This document shows positions 20,855 through 32,222 of a stretch of DNA of 64,000 nt, in pieces; positions within the stretch are counted from its first letter, which is position 1, and each line of letters begins with the position of its first letter. Source of the stretch: Anastatus disparis (taxonomy: Eukaryota; Arthropoda; Insecta; Hymenoptera; Eupelmidae); NCBI GenBank assembly GCA_017163975.1, contig JAFFSR010000282.1, positions 670,501 to 734,500 of the forward strand, given 5' to 3'. A program made the position numbers and the translations under genes. Below the pieces are notes generated by a model. The model did not search any database, was not told where the DNA came from, and saw only the letters and a program-made list of their open reading frames with translations.

Positions 20855-23128
20855 TTACTTATCTGCTAATTGATACATTTCTGCACGTGGTAATTCAGGA
20901 TTTTCTTCACCGTCTGCAATTACTGGATTTCTAGAGAGTGCATCAGCTGCATTATTTTTTCTTCCTGGCCTATATACAACGTCAAATGTATACCCTCGTA
21001 AAGCTGCTTTTAATCTATTAAATCTTAAATCCAGCTTTGTGCTTATATGGAAATGTTTTAATGGTTCGTGATCGGTAACTACTGTAAATTTTGTACCGTA
21101 TAAATAAGGCCTAAATTGTTCTTTTGCAAAAACTACTGCCAACAATTCTTTGTCATATACAGTATATCTAAGTTCGCTTCCTTTTAAACATCGTGAGGCA
21201 TATACACAAGGTCGATCTTCGCCGATTTTTTCTTGGTTTAATATTGCGCCTATCGCATAATCAGACGCATCAGTAGTTACTATAAATGGCTCGTTTAAGT
21301 TAGGCGCGGCCAACACAGGCTCTTCGCATAGCTTTTCACGTAACGTGTCAAATGCTATTTGATGTTCTTCTAGCCACAAAAATTTCTCTTTCTTTGAACT
21401 TAACTTATGTAACGGTCTTGCTATGCTTGCAAAATCTTTTATGAATAAAAATTGTTTTACTTTCTTTTTATTTGTTGGTATAGGATAATCACGCGCTGCT
21501 TCTATCTTTTTAGGGTCTGTTTTAATTTGCCCTTTCCCTACTATATGTCCTAATACCTTCGCCTCGCGTCTTAAAAATTGACATTTCTTTGGTTCTATTG
21601 TTAGATTAGCTTTCTCAATGCGTTTTAAAAATCTTTTAAATCTTACTGCATGCTGTTCTAAATTTTCTGCATGAATTATTACATCGTCTAGATAAATCTC
21701 TAATTCTGAACCTTGCAAGCCTTGTAACGTTGGAGCCATTGCTCTGCTAAAGATCATGGGTTCTTCGCATAACCCCATAGCCATACGCTTGTATTGATAT
21801 GTACCCGATGGCCCTGAAAACGCAGTTTTATGCGCGTCTCTTGGATCAATCTTTACCTGATAATAGCCGTCCTTAAGGTCTACGGCGGTAATATAATTTA
21901 CTGACGCTAAATTTTCTAAGATGTCACAAGTTAATGGCAGTGGATAGCAACTTCCCACAGTGATTTCATTTAGTTGGCGAAAATCTGTCACCAAACGCCA
22001 GCGTTTCCTGCCCTGAGGGTCAGGTTTCTTGTTAACTATCCATGCTGGGCTACTATATGATGGTTCTATAATATCTTTTTCCAGTAACTTCTCTATTTCT
22101 TGCTGCATAATATTTTTTAATGCTATCGGATATCTATATGGTTTCACACGTATTGGCTCCTCATGAGTCGTTTTTATTTTATGTGTTAAAATATTTGTTG
22201 CTGGGAGCAACTCATCGTCTAGACCGAAAACGAAGGGGTTCTCGGATATCAACTCTCTGACGTGCATTTTTTCTTCTTTGTTCAAATCTTCCAAGTCTAA
22301 AATACTCATTATTTTTTCAACTCTTTCTTTCATTTCACATGGAGTTTTATTTGCCATGCATCTGTCTACATATTTTATTTCAGCATCAGCATTTTTTTTC
22401 TCTGAATTTTGTTGCGCGTACTCCGACATTGCGCGTCTAATTTTTTTGCAATCGGAAACTTCGTTTCCTTCGCGGTTGCCGTCCTCACCGGCATAAAAAT
22501 CATTATCTTTTTTTATAACCTCGCATGGAAAAATTTCTATTTCTGGAGTCGGAATTTCAATATCTTTATGATTTGTATTTATACATACTGCGTATGCTCT
22601 ACCATTTTTATTTTCTGTAATAAAATTTCCGAATAATATTCCAGGCCCTAAATTTTGAAGTGGCACCCAGCCTACTACTACATCACTATTAATAACTTTT
22701 GCAGCAATAACGCGTCTCATTCTTGCGGGAATTTCCACTGTTTCCGCCCGCTCAAAGGGAATCGATAATTTTATAAAATCAATGCACTTATGTACGGCAT
22801 TTATATGTCCGTTGTGCTCACTAATAGTTTCCCAGCCTAGTAGCCCATCTGTTTTTACAGGAAAGCTATCTGGGACAATATGGACCTCACACTGTAGTCC
22901 TTGAAGAGTCATATCTGCTCTTCCTAACGTATACATTTCTCCTGGTACGACGCCTGTAATCTCTAAAATATGCTGCCTATCTATACTTGTATTTTCATTT
23001 ATACATTTGGCCTTTATTACGGAAATATCTGCTCCTGAATCAACATAAAATCTTGCACTATTTTCTTTTAAATTCCGACTTTCCAGTTTGACAATAAGTG
23101 GATTACGCCCCGCGCACGCGAGTTTCAT
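20855..23128 (-). CDS. pol: Pol N-terminal part: aspartic protease, reverse transcriptase, RNase H (element 3)
   Basis: 757 codons. The protease has FYVDSGADISVI at about residue 27, the DSGA active-site motif. Reverse transcriptase follows: VNKKPDPQGRKRWRLVTDFR, then AVDLKDGYYQVKI, and the catalytic LDDVIIHAE. RNase H contains VTTDASDYAIGAI and a terminal NAADALSRNP. Two oddities occur in RT: the usually well-conserved GL--AP-TFQR motif reads GLCEEPMIFSRAM, and the connection segment goes straight from KKVKQFL to FIKDFA, suggesting loss of eight or so residues in frame. The frame is open upstream of the first Met, as expected if it is reached from gag by frameshifting. It stops at a TAA that interrupts a longer Pol frame. 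Confidence 0.9.
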   Translation of the reverse strand: MKLACAGRNPLIVKLESRNLKENSARFYVDSGADISVIKAKCINENTSIDRQHILEITGVVPGEMYTLGRADMTLQGLQCEVHIVPDSFPVKTDGLLGWETISEHNGHINAVHKCIDFIKLSIPFERAETVEIPARMRRVIAAKVINSDVVVGWVPLQNLGPGILFGNFITENKNGRAYAVCINTNHKDIEIPTPEIEIFPCEVIKKDNDFYAGEDGNREGNEVSDCKKIRRAMSEYAQQNSEKKNADAEIKYVDRCMANKTPCEMKERVEKIMSILDLEDLNKEEKMHVRELISENPFVFGLDDELLPATNILTHKIKTTHEEPIRVKPYRYPIALKNIMQQEIEKLLEKDIIEPSYSSPAWIVNKKPDPQGRKRWRLVTDFRQLNEITVGSCYPLPLTCDILENLASVNYITAVDLKDGYYQVKIDPRDAHKTAFSGPSGTYQYKRMAMGLCEEPMIFSRAMAPTLQGLQGSELEIYLDDVIIHAENLEQHAVRFKRFLKRIEKANLTIEPKKCQFLRREAKVLGHIVGKGQIKTDPKKIEAARDYPIPTNKKKVKQFLFIKDFASIARPLHKLSSKKEKFLWLEEHQIAFDTLREKLCEEPVLAAPNLNEPFIVTTDASDYAIGAILNQEKIGEDRPCVYASRCLKGSELRYTVYDKELLAVVFAKEQFRPYLYGTKFTVVTDHEPLKHFHISTKLDLRFNRLKAALRGYTFDVVYRPGRKNNAADALSRNPVIADGEENPELPRAEMYQLADK

Positions 23129-23346
23129 GTTTATTGTGCGCCTAATTTTTACATGCTCATTATTACTATTATTTAATATATTTTGATTATTATTAATTAA
23201 TTCCTGCCCGGCGCCTGAGGATTGCGGCGGACATCCTGCGAGTTTAAAGGCTCGTTTATTTTATTACCTTGATTATTCTCATTTATCTTTGCGTTCGAAT
23301 CCCGTTCTCTATCCGGGTCGCGCGTTTGATTCTCGTTCCTGATATA

Positions 23347-25728
23347 CTAATATCTCTTGCGACTATTGTCTCTACTACGACCTCTATTAAAACCTATATC
23401 ATTTCTATTATTATTACGTACATTATTATTATAACGCGGCGGTCCTTGAGCATCATAATTATATTCATTATTACGTGAGTCATAGTTTCTGTTTCTATTG
23501 AACCCACTGTTGAATCTACTATAACTATTTCTGTAATTATTATCCACATTTCCATTGTTATAATTATTATTGGGATTGTTTCTGCTATAATTACTATTAT
23601 CAAAATTTCTATTGTAATTATTACAATCAAAATTTCTATTGTAATTATTATTATCAAAATTTCTATTGTAATTATTATTATTGAAATTTCTATTGTTATA
23701 ATTATTTCGCGGCCCACTCGTATAATTCTTGTTATCGTTTGATTTATTTCTCTTACCGTTATTAACATTTTGCGAATTATTTTTATTTTGTGCATGAATA
23801 ATACCATTTGCGGCATCATTTCTTAGTATTTGACACTCTGCCGTCGCGTGCCCCATCTTATCGCAATAAGCGCATTGTATTTTATCATATTTCTTCTTAA
23901 TGCACGCGCCTTCTTTATGGCTTTCTTTGTCACAATAGCTACATTTAACTGCACTTGTACCTGTTTTACAGGCGTAGCTTGCATTGCTTTTATTTGTGCT
24001 TCATGCGCTTTATTTGTATCTGATGCCTGATGTTTATTTTGTGTTAATTGCATTATATTATTGACATTTGGCTGCGTTAATAATGAGCAGGCTTGCATAT
24101 TCTGTGCTATAGAATTTATGGGTTGCAAGCCGTTTATAAATGAATTTTGCATCTGTGCAAAAAGTCACGGCTTTTGTTTGTTTTCAAAATCAGCTGCAAG
24201 CTGTATAGCCTTTCTTAACGTTAGAGGTTTTTCACAGCGAACTTGCACGTCTAAGGGTGAAGTTAGTCCAAACAAATAATATTGTAATGCATCTCTCTCT
24301 ATTAGCTGCTTTTTTGCTAATCGATCTTGTAAGTTTAAGAGGAGGTCACGTATCTCTGTCCTTTTCTAATCAAAGAAATAAGTTTTTTACAAAAACTAAT
24401 AACTTTAGCAAAAAATGAAGAGAAAGCCGCATCTCGTCTCAAAAAAAGCAATATTTTCTTTGATGAGAAAGAATTAATTTTATTGCTTCGTTTTCAAGAA
24501 AACCTTGAAAAACTTAAATCATAGAGGTTAGGTTGGACAATTTGGTTTTTCAAGATTTTCTTGAGAATAAAGCAATAAAATTAATTTTTTCTTATCAAAG
24601 AAAATATTGCTTTTTTTGATACAAGATGTGGCTTTCTCTTCATTTTTTGCTAAAGTTATTAGTTTTTGTAAAAAAATAATTTCTTTGATTAGAAAAGGAC
24701 AGAGATACGTGACCTCCTGTTAACATGGGCACCGAGTCGTAAATCACTAAAAGCCTATTCAATAAAGCTTGCGTCCGCGCGCCGTAATCTGCTGCCGATT
24801 CTCCGTGTTGTTGTGTAATTATTTTTAATTGCGTTGATAATTCTTCCATCACTGTTATATTATTATATTGCGCCTCTAAGTCTTTTATCAGCGCCTCAAT
24901 AGACTCATATTGCATCAATCGCGCTGTAAAAATATCTGCCGCTTTTCCCGTAAGCTTCGTTGCTAACTCGTATATAATAAGAATCTGACAACTTGGTCCA
25001 AAACTATTTATTATGTTCCTTAACACAGAGCAAAATAGTTGTAATTTATCTACGCTTCCGTCAAAATATGGTATTTGCCTTATCGCTTGATGTAATGATA
25101 ATTGAGGTATATTCTGAAAGTTTGCGCTTTGCATATTTAGCATAGGATTCATTTGTTGCGTATTTAATGCGTAGTTCGTATTCATCGGTGAGTTTATTGG
25201 GAAATTTGGATTGACTTGCGTTGGTATCATATTACACCACGGTTGTGGAATTTGTTGCGGAAAACTCGCGTAATTGTACGGTATCGAAGAATAACTTAAC
25301 TGGTTCGGCCCCTGGTTCGCGTACGGTAACCATGTTTCGTTGGTTTTTGGGCTTTCCTCTGATTTCGATTTTTGAGTCTCGGTTTCTCTTTTATTCCGTG
25401 GGAGTGTGCCGTTACTTAGTATGTTTCTATCTTTCGTAATATTTAATGATTCTTTTGGTAATTCGAAACCCTGAGATGCGGCTCTTTTGTATTTTTTGTT
25501 CAATTCTTTCATTTCTTTCTCTGACAAGTTAACTGTTAAATTTTCACCATATCTCGGAATGTACATTGGTATGTATACCGTGTTTTGTGACGCGGTCGGA
25601 AATGATATTCTTTCGTTCCCGAATTCGGCTAAGATTTCTTCACTGCGCGAACCTCTAATAGGAGACAACTAACGTCCTCTACGTCTCGCTTTTTCGTCCT
25701 TTTTCGAAAATAAATTAATGAGCGACAT
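23347..25728 (-). pseudogene. gag: Gag (capsid plus nucleocapsid) of element 3, split by a MITE and several stops
   Basis: The likely start is ATG 25728 (MSLINLFSKK), but a TAG at 25669-25671 follows after 19 codons. The frame continues as a Pro/Asn/Gln-rich region and a capsid segment (IRQIPYFDGSVDKLQLF, about 25085-25040). At 24720-24338 a 381-bp TTAA MITE interrupts it. Past the MITE the frame resumes, meets a TGA near 24167, and changes frame near 23970. The nucleocapsid carries two CCHC knuckles, CSYCDKESHKEGAC and CAYCDKMGHATAEC (about 23955-23855). An Asn-rich tail follows with about four repeats of NNYNRNFD. The role would be particle assembly and RNA packaging. This copy cannot make full-length Gag. 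Confidence 0.85.
24339..24719. mobile_element. TTAA-flanked foldback MITE inserted in gag (family copy A)
   Basis: The whole 381 bp is an imperfect palindrome with outer motif aggaggtcacgtatctctgt and its reverse complement. It is flanked by TTAA (24335-24338 and 24720-24723), the piggyBac-type target duplication. Gag coding sequence reads continuously on either side. Copy B lies at 32223-32622. Confidence 0.88.
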
Positions 25729-26264
25729 GTTCGATAAATAAGATTTTACAATTCAACTTTTTCTTAAAATTTTTATTATTGCTTTTTAAATTACGCGTGA
25801 GAAGGTGAAGCGTTTACGTTTTCTTATGTGCGCTGATTTTTTTTTTTTATTCTGATTTACGGAAATTTATTAGTAATTAATGACAATTTATGACATAAAA
25901 ATGTTTCTACAAATCACGTTTATTATGAAATTATTATTAAAATTATTTTCCAATATTTAGACTATAAACTCCCTTTTTTTCTAACTACGGCAATAATTAT
26001 TATTTTTTTTCAGCACATGAATGATAAAAATTTATTATTTCACTAAGAATCCTAATGAAAATTAATAAACAAAAACGCTGCCAAGTGCTTTGGCGCAATG
26101 CTTTCTCATAGAGCGCATTGAGTTAAAGTATTTTGATTTTATTTTTTTAAATACGATTTTAATATAAATGTCCCTATCCTCTGTATTGAAGGCTGTCTTT
26201 ATACCTACGAAAACTATATGAATTTTACTCTTTCTTACTTTTGCCATTTGCATAATGTGATTTT

Positions 26265-27470
26265 ATGATGCTCTAAAATTAAAAATGCGTTTAAAATTAA
26301 TTTTCCCAAGCTTGTCTTCTTAACACTATAACCAATAACTTGCATACAAATTTTGGAACATTTTCATCGAATAGTTTACAAAAAATACCAAATAATTGAA
26401 AAATAAACATTGTTTTAAAATTTTCAAAACGCTTTAACGTTACAACTACTCTAAGAAAACCAGTTTTCAAAAGTTCATTTTATTTAGGCAATCGTAAATA
26501 ATTTCTATACATAATTTTAAGCTACTTCATCGAGTAGTTTACGTAAAATACCAAAAAATAAGTGAAATTCTATTCAAAATTTTCAAAATGCTCTAAAATT
26601 AAAACTGCGCTAAGAAAATAAGTTTTCCAAAGCTTGATTTATTCAGATAATAGTGAATAATTTGCATGAAAATTTTTGAGCAAGTTTATCGAGTGATTTT
26701 TGTGCAATAGAAAAAAAATTAAAAATAAAAAATTTTTTCAAAATTTTCAAAATGCTCTAAAATTAAATGTGCGCTAAGAAAATTGAAGAAAATTAGTTTT
26801 CAAAAGTTCATTTTATTTTGACAATCATAAATAATTCCCATACATAATTTGAAGCTCCTTCATTGAGTAGTTTACGTAAAATATAAAAAAAAATAGAAAA
26901 ATATTATTCAAAATTTTCAAAATGCTCTAAAATTAAAACTGCACTGAGAAAATAAGTTTTTCAAAGCTTGTTTTATTAAGGTCATTGCAAATGATTTCCA
27001 TAAAAATTTTCGAGCAAATCTATCGAATGGTTTTTGTGTGATAGAAAAAAAATGAAAAATAGAGATTTTTTCCAAAATTTTCAAAATGCTCTAAAATTAA
27101 GACTACGCTAAGAAAATAAGTGTTCCAAAGCTTGTTTTCTTTAGACAATAGCGAATAGCTTGCATACGAATTTAGAAGCAAATCTATCGAATGGTTGTCG
27201 TAAAATAAAAAATAAATGAAAAAAGAATTTTTTTTTCAAAATTTTCAAAATGCTCTAAAATTAAAAGTGCGCTAAGAAAATCAGTTGGTAAAAGTTTTTC
27301 TTCTTTTGGCAGTCGCAAATAATGTTCATACAAATTTTCAAGAAAATTTTTCGAGAAGTTTACGTAAAATATCAAAAAAATGAAAAATTAAAATTTTTTT
27401 AAAATTCTTAAAATGGCTCTAAAAAAAACTGAGCTAAGAAGATCAATTTTCAATAGCTTCCCCCCCAGTT
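26265..27470. repeat. Tandem array of about eight 160-170-bp units in the element 3 leader
   Basis: The core caaaatgctctaaaattaaa and relatives recur at 26269, 26430, 26589, 26753, 26923, 27087, 27251 and 27414, a spacing of 159-170 bp. Each unit also contains gcgctaagaaaat and a segment like atcgaatggtttacgtaaaa. Units are diverged from one another, so the array is old. It could affect transcription, insulation or packaging; none of this is shown. Confidence 0.88.
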
Positions 27471-27546
27471 AGACAAAAAAATAAATTGAATTGAAAATTC
27501 GAAGTTAATCCATCGAGTAGTTCTCGAGATCTTATTGGCGTACTGA

Positions 27547-27548
<2 letters not shown>

Positions 27549-27597
<49 letters not shown>
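27549..27597. repeat. (AC)n microsatellite
   Basis: About 24 AC units. A minus-strand ORF through it gives a Val-Cys run and is not a gene. Confidence 0.95.
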
Positions 27598-27603
<6 letters not shown>

Positions 27604-28195
27604 CAGACATTTTCTGGAAACCACTTTTTTCGACTTCCTGAGTCTAAACATGTACAAATTAATGAAAAAATAGAAAAAAATTTTTTTTACCGATACAATG
27701 CTTTCTCTATGAGAAAGCAAAATATTTAATTTTTCCTTTTCACATATGCACTTGTTTGAATTATTCCTTTTTTTCCACAAAATCACTTATAATTTTTAAA
27801 TATTTACTTATTACCGGTCGACACTGTTGGTTTTCGTAATTATATTCACGCACTAATCACTTTTATCTAACGATTAAAAAGATTATTTTAAAAGATTATT
27901 TTTAGTGTGCTACATTACGCTTTGGGACACTTTAGTATGTATTACTTCATTTCTACCTACTTTTTACAGCAGAGAGTGAGCAGCAGAATAAACGCTCTCA
28001 TTTCTTCGGATAATATTCTCGGATGTCCTTCCTTACTTCCTTCCTCCTTCTTCTTGTTCTATTTGCTAAAAATCTATTTGCTCGCTGTACTCAATTAATC
28101 AAATTATCTCTCTCTCTCTCTTTTTTTCTAAAAAACGCGCTTTAAGTTTATTTCTTAAAAAAAATTTTATTTTTTTTCTAAAAACCTCACTGTGT

Positions 28196-28217
28196 ATCCC
28201 ACACCGCTGCCACCAAA
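28196..28217 (-). promoter_or_regulatory. Primer-binding region of element 3
   Basis: Immediately after the 5' LTR on the minus strand the sequence reads TTTGGTGGCAGCGGTGTGGG. The TGG start two bases after the LTR is the normal form of a tRNA 3'-end complement. I did not identify the tRNA. Confidence 0.6.
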
Positions 28218-28552
28218 TGTTACGTGGGATTTTTGATACGCACTCCTATGGGGAGTGTGAGGATGCAAAAATAATTACAGAGAAAATTAATATGAAGTTG
28301 ACTGTTATTTATTATAACCAAGAATACAGTGAGAGAGAAATTAGTTACTACTGTATTCTAGCGCGTCCGGCGATGGTCTGTCGCTCGTCGTCGTCTAAAA
28401 CGACGATGTAAGTTGCCCGCGACGAAGTGCCAAATCAGCACTTCGCGCATCGTGCGACTCTTGGTCCGGAAACTCGGAGTCGCATTTCTCTGAGTTTCTA
28501 CCTTATTTTATGTTTTATACTATAATATACGTACAATATAATGTACGTAGCA
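28218..28552 (-). repeat. 5' LTR of element 3
   Basis: Same length and about 97 % identity to 14423-14757, ending gtagca before the ATAT target-site duplication. As the element lies on the minus strand, this is the promoter-bearing LTR. Confidence 0.95.
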
Positions 28553-28597
28553 ATATATATAAAATTTAAAAAATCGGTGTTTTAAGTTCTTTCTTTT

Positions 28598-28643
<46 letters not shown>

Positions 28644-28680
28644 GTTAAAAGAAAGAACTTGAAACATCGATTTTTTAAAT
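28553..28680. repeat. Hairpin with (AC)n(AT)n core next to element 3
   Basis: The arm aaatcggtgttttaagttct with its extension ttctttt pairs with aaaagaaagaacttgaaacatcgattt. The loop is a run of AC then AT dinucleotides (about 28600-28643). It is a short foldback that gained a microsatellite core, or a MITE of this form. Confidence 0.7.
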
Positions 28681-28970
28681 GAATACTCTATCTAAAATTT
28701 CCGTACTCCTTAATCTTTTGAATATTCAATTATTTTTTCGAATACTCATTGTATTCTTTGCATGCTCTTTAATTATTTTGAATATTCATCTTACTCTTTG
28801 CATACTCTCTGATTTTTCAAATACTCAACTTACTCTTTGCATACTCTCTGATTTTTTCAAATACTCATCTTACTCTTTGCATACTCTGATCAATTTTTAA
28901 ACTCTAATACTCTTATAAAACTCTTGCGTACTCATAATACTCTTACAAAACTCTTACCACTCTTTGCAAG
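28681..28970. repeat. Degenerate tandem repeat (actctttgcatactc type)
   Basis: Words such as tactctttgcatactct and gaatactcatc recur over about 290 bp. It is the reverse complement of the motif at 12298-12592. Confidence 0.75.
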
Positions 28971-29166
28971 AGTATTTTAGTGAGAAGCACCTCGATCTAC
29001 ATGAAAGGTTTTATTGAAATATTCCAGTGAAACATTTCAAAATATTTCAGTGAAATCTTTCATACTGTGTGGGTATACATAATTTTTTTTCCTATGAATA
29101 TCCGTTTTCCTCGAACTCTGTATATTGCATAAAAATATAAGGAATTGTGTATATATATATATATAT

Positions 29167-31190
29167 GGGACGTTTCATGTCAACTCGACTGACAAAAAAA
29201 AAGAATTTGCTGAAAATCTGTGAAGAGGTTCCATTCGATACCCGAAATATACGAAAAAATTTTTAGAGGCATAGGTCAAAGGTATTACGAGTAATAAGTA
29301 ATAAAATATTGTGATTTTTCAAATTTTTTTGTGAAATTACTAACTTAATTATTTTTTTTCTCAGAAACTAAGGATTTAAGAGATTCACTTATGAATATAT
29401 TTATTGTTGCAAATAATGAGTAGAATCTACACAAATTTTTTTAAATCTTAGAATTGCTGTCTTCTGATTGGTTCATTTTGTACTTTCATATAATTTTGAA
29501 TTTCTGGTGTTCGGCCAGGTTGATTTCACTCAGGTTTCACTATGTTATGTGTTTTTATAATATCTTGAAGTGAGCTTTGTCTTATCTTAGGCATAGAACT
29601 GAGAGAAGAGCTATAGAACTTTGAATATTAAAAAATAAAATAGAATTTTCAATTTAAAACACATATACTGTGAATTTGGTTCTTCAATTATAGATAATGC
29701 AATATACGAACAAATGATTTTTAAATATCTTAAAAGAGATCTATTTCTTAATAATTTAAGTATTAATTTAGAATTTGAATTGAAATATCAACTGTTCATT
29801 ATGTAGACATCCTCAAAATACACTCGTAACCAAAACATATTTATGTGTTTTAATAAATTGTTATTATAATGATTTTAAATATGTGTTGAAAAATTATTAT
29901 AATACATATTATATATTTAGAATTAATATTTATATCATATATCTAGAAGTAAAAGAAATGAAGTAAAATAAATTCTATAGGCATGAAATTGATTTAATAT
30001 AAAAATTTATTACGAATTCAAAGAATGTTTTATTTATAGATTGTGGAACTTTTGGCAAGTATTTTTTGATTTCATCCTCATTCTAGTGACATTTTAATTT
30101 TGCAAATAGACTATAAATTGAGAAAATTCAAAAATATATTTAGGAATTAATATTTGTATCATATATCTGGAAATAAAATAAAATAAAATTAAATAAATTC
30201 AAGATACATAATATTTATTCACTGTTAAATATTACTAAATGAAAAAATTTTTTATTCATGGATTGTCAAACTGTTGACAAGTACTTTTTTATTTTATTTC
30301 CATTTTAGTGACATTTGGATTTTTAAATACTTTTCAACTTAAAAAAAATAATTATAATAAATGAAAATATGATAGAGCGATGATTAGTTCTATTTTTACA
30401 ATCATTACTCAAAATAAGAATATCAAAAGTCTTTTTCTTTTAGAAGAATGTTATTTAGTAATGATTATTATTATTGTCATTAATTATACTATAATTAAAA
30501 ATAAACAGATAGCAATGACTAATAGTATAAGGTAATTAAGAATGATAATGTCTAAATAATGAACAGTTGATAATTCAATTCAGATTCTAAATTAACACTT
30601 AAATTATTAAGAAATAGATCTCTTTTAAGATATTTAAAAATCATTTGTTCGTATATTGCATTATCTATAATCAAAGAACCAAATTCACGGTATATATGTT
30701 TTAAATTGAAAATTCTATTTTATTTTTTAATATTCAAAGTTCTATAGCTCTTCTCTCAGTTCTATGCCTAAGATAAGACAAAGCTCACTTCAAGATATTA
30801 TAAAAACACATAACATAGTGCAACCTGAGTGAAATCAACCTGGCCGAACACCAGAAATTCAAAATTACATGAAAGTACAAAATGAACCAATCAGAAGACA
30901 GCAATTCTAAGATTTAAAAAAATTTGTGTAGATTCTACTCATCATTTGCAACAATAAATATATTCATAAGTGAATCTCTAAAATCCTTAGTTTCTGAGAA
31001 AAAAATAATTAAGTTGGTAATTTCACAAAAAAATTTGAAAAATCACAATATTCTATTACTTATTACTCGTAATCCCTTTGACCTATGCCTATAAAAATTT
31101 TTTCGTATATTTTGGGTATCGAATGGAATCTCTTCACAGATTTTCAGCAAATTTTATTTTTTTGTCAGTCGAGTTGACATGAAACGTCCC
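29167..31190. mobile_element. 2.0-kb foldback element with arms of about 640 bp
   Basis: The left end gggacgtttcatgtcaactc is matched by gagttgacatgaaacgtccc at 31171-31190. Both ends abut AT microsatellites. Pairing continues to about 29805 and 30545 with few mismatches. The loop of about 740 bp contains a diverged direct repeat (around 30025-30105 and 30255-30335). No ORF. Terminal structure suggests a non-autonomous DNA element. Confidence 0.88.
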
Positions 31191-31210
31191 ATATATATAT
31201 ATATATATAC

Positions 31211-31251
31211 TAGGGGGGTTCCCCCCTGCTCGCTCCGCTCGTTAACCCCCC
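31211..31251. repeat. GC-rich hairpin motif between AT-rich repeats
   Basis: A short island reads taggggggttcccccctgct, then cgctccgctcg and a second C-run. The G6 and C6 runs can pair. It directly follows the AT tract that bounds the palindrome. Confidence 0.5.
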
Positions 31252-32222
31252 GAATACACACATTCCAAAGTAAATAGGAGAGTAGGACATAATGAGTTGA
31301 AATTTCATATTTGTGAATGTAAAAAAAAATCAATAGAAAACATCGATACATAAAAATATAAGATATGAAGTTATAGAATTAGAATTAATAGAAAAAAGAT
31401 GGTTTAACGCGATATTCAAAAGTTTACAATGAATCAAACTTTTATATTTTTGAAATAAATTAAAAATAGAATATAAAATAGAATATTAAAAATAAAAATG
31501 AAATTGAACTCGATATTATTCGAAATTCGTATATATGGAATTCACGGATCATCGTAATAGCATAAACGCACGATCGAGCTTTTTAAATTCGGCTCTGGGA
31601 GTCTCAGATCCTGAGTCGAGATTTTTGATTTCTGTAGTATTCTTGAATACGTGACTTCTATAATAGCGATTAAATAAGTACAGGTATTAGAGCAAGTTGT
31701 TTGGAATAAGTGTACAAAAATTCATGATATTTATGATTATAGTAATTTCATTTTATAATTATTCATTCTTTTTAATTTTAGTAAACTAAACTTCTAAATA
31801 ATATAATTCTTTTTAAATAAATAAAAGTTTTATTTTAATGCTATTATCATTGATTAAATAAATTCATTTTTTTAGACATATTAGTGATTTTTATATTTTT
31901 TTTCTTAAACATATGATGTAAATGATATATCTAAGTTATAATTTTTTTATTTGAAGTACATAAAGTGTTATTATAAAATTTATATTGACACTTTTCAAGT
32001 TACAATCATATTACATGATGTACTTCTATATAAATTAAATGAAATAAATATTTTAATTTTTTTCGATTGTACACTGTTAGGAAAAACATGAATAATTTTA
32101 CGTTATTTTTTGTACGATTCCATAAAAATTATAAATTTTACCATAATTTAATTATACAATTGCATGAAATTTAAAAGAAAAATTTCAGTGATTCACTCAA
32201 AACAAAATTCTATTATTTTTAA

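Larger units (their letters stand above)
25729..28217 (-). other. Leader (5' untranslated region) of element 3
   Basis: About 2.5 kb between the 5' LTR and gag with no ORF of note. It holds the tandem array (26265-27470), a CA microsatellite (27549-27597) and the primer-binding region next to the LTR. The length is exceptional for a Ty3/gypsy leader. Confidence 0.8.
14423..28552 (-). mobile_element. Element 3: 14.13-kb Ty3/gypsy-type LTR retrotransposon with OTU domain in Pol
   Basis: Two 335-bp LTRs in direct orientation (14423-14757 and 28218-28552) begin TG, end CA and are flanked by a 4-bp ATAT duplication (14419-14422 and 28553-28556). I count about 10 differences between the LTRs (about 3 %), so insertion is not very recent. 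Order on the minus strand: 5' LTR, primer-binding region, leader with about eight tandem repeats of about 163 bp, gag with two zinc knuckles, protease-RT-RNase H, linker with OTU protease domain, H2C2 and integrase, a 2.7-kb non-coding tail, 3' LTR. No env is seen. The coding parts carry stops, frameshifts and a MITE insertion. The length is well above the usual 5-9 kb for the superfamily. Confidence 0.93.

Noticed and set aside
23394..23819. 141-codon Ile/Thr-rich ORF
   Set aside because: Alternate frame of the Asn-rich Gag tail; the Asn/Arg frame has the zinc knuckles.
27532..27786. ORF with Val-Cys run
   Set aside because: Translation of a CA microsatellite.
31154..31351. 65-codon ORF containing GC-rich hairpin
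   Set aside because: Spans the end of a palindrome and a microsatellite; no motif.
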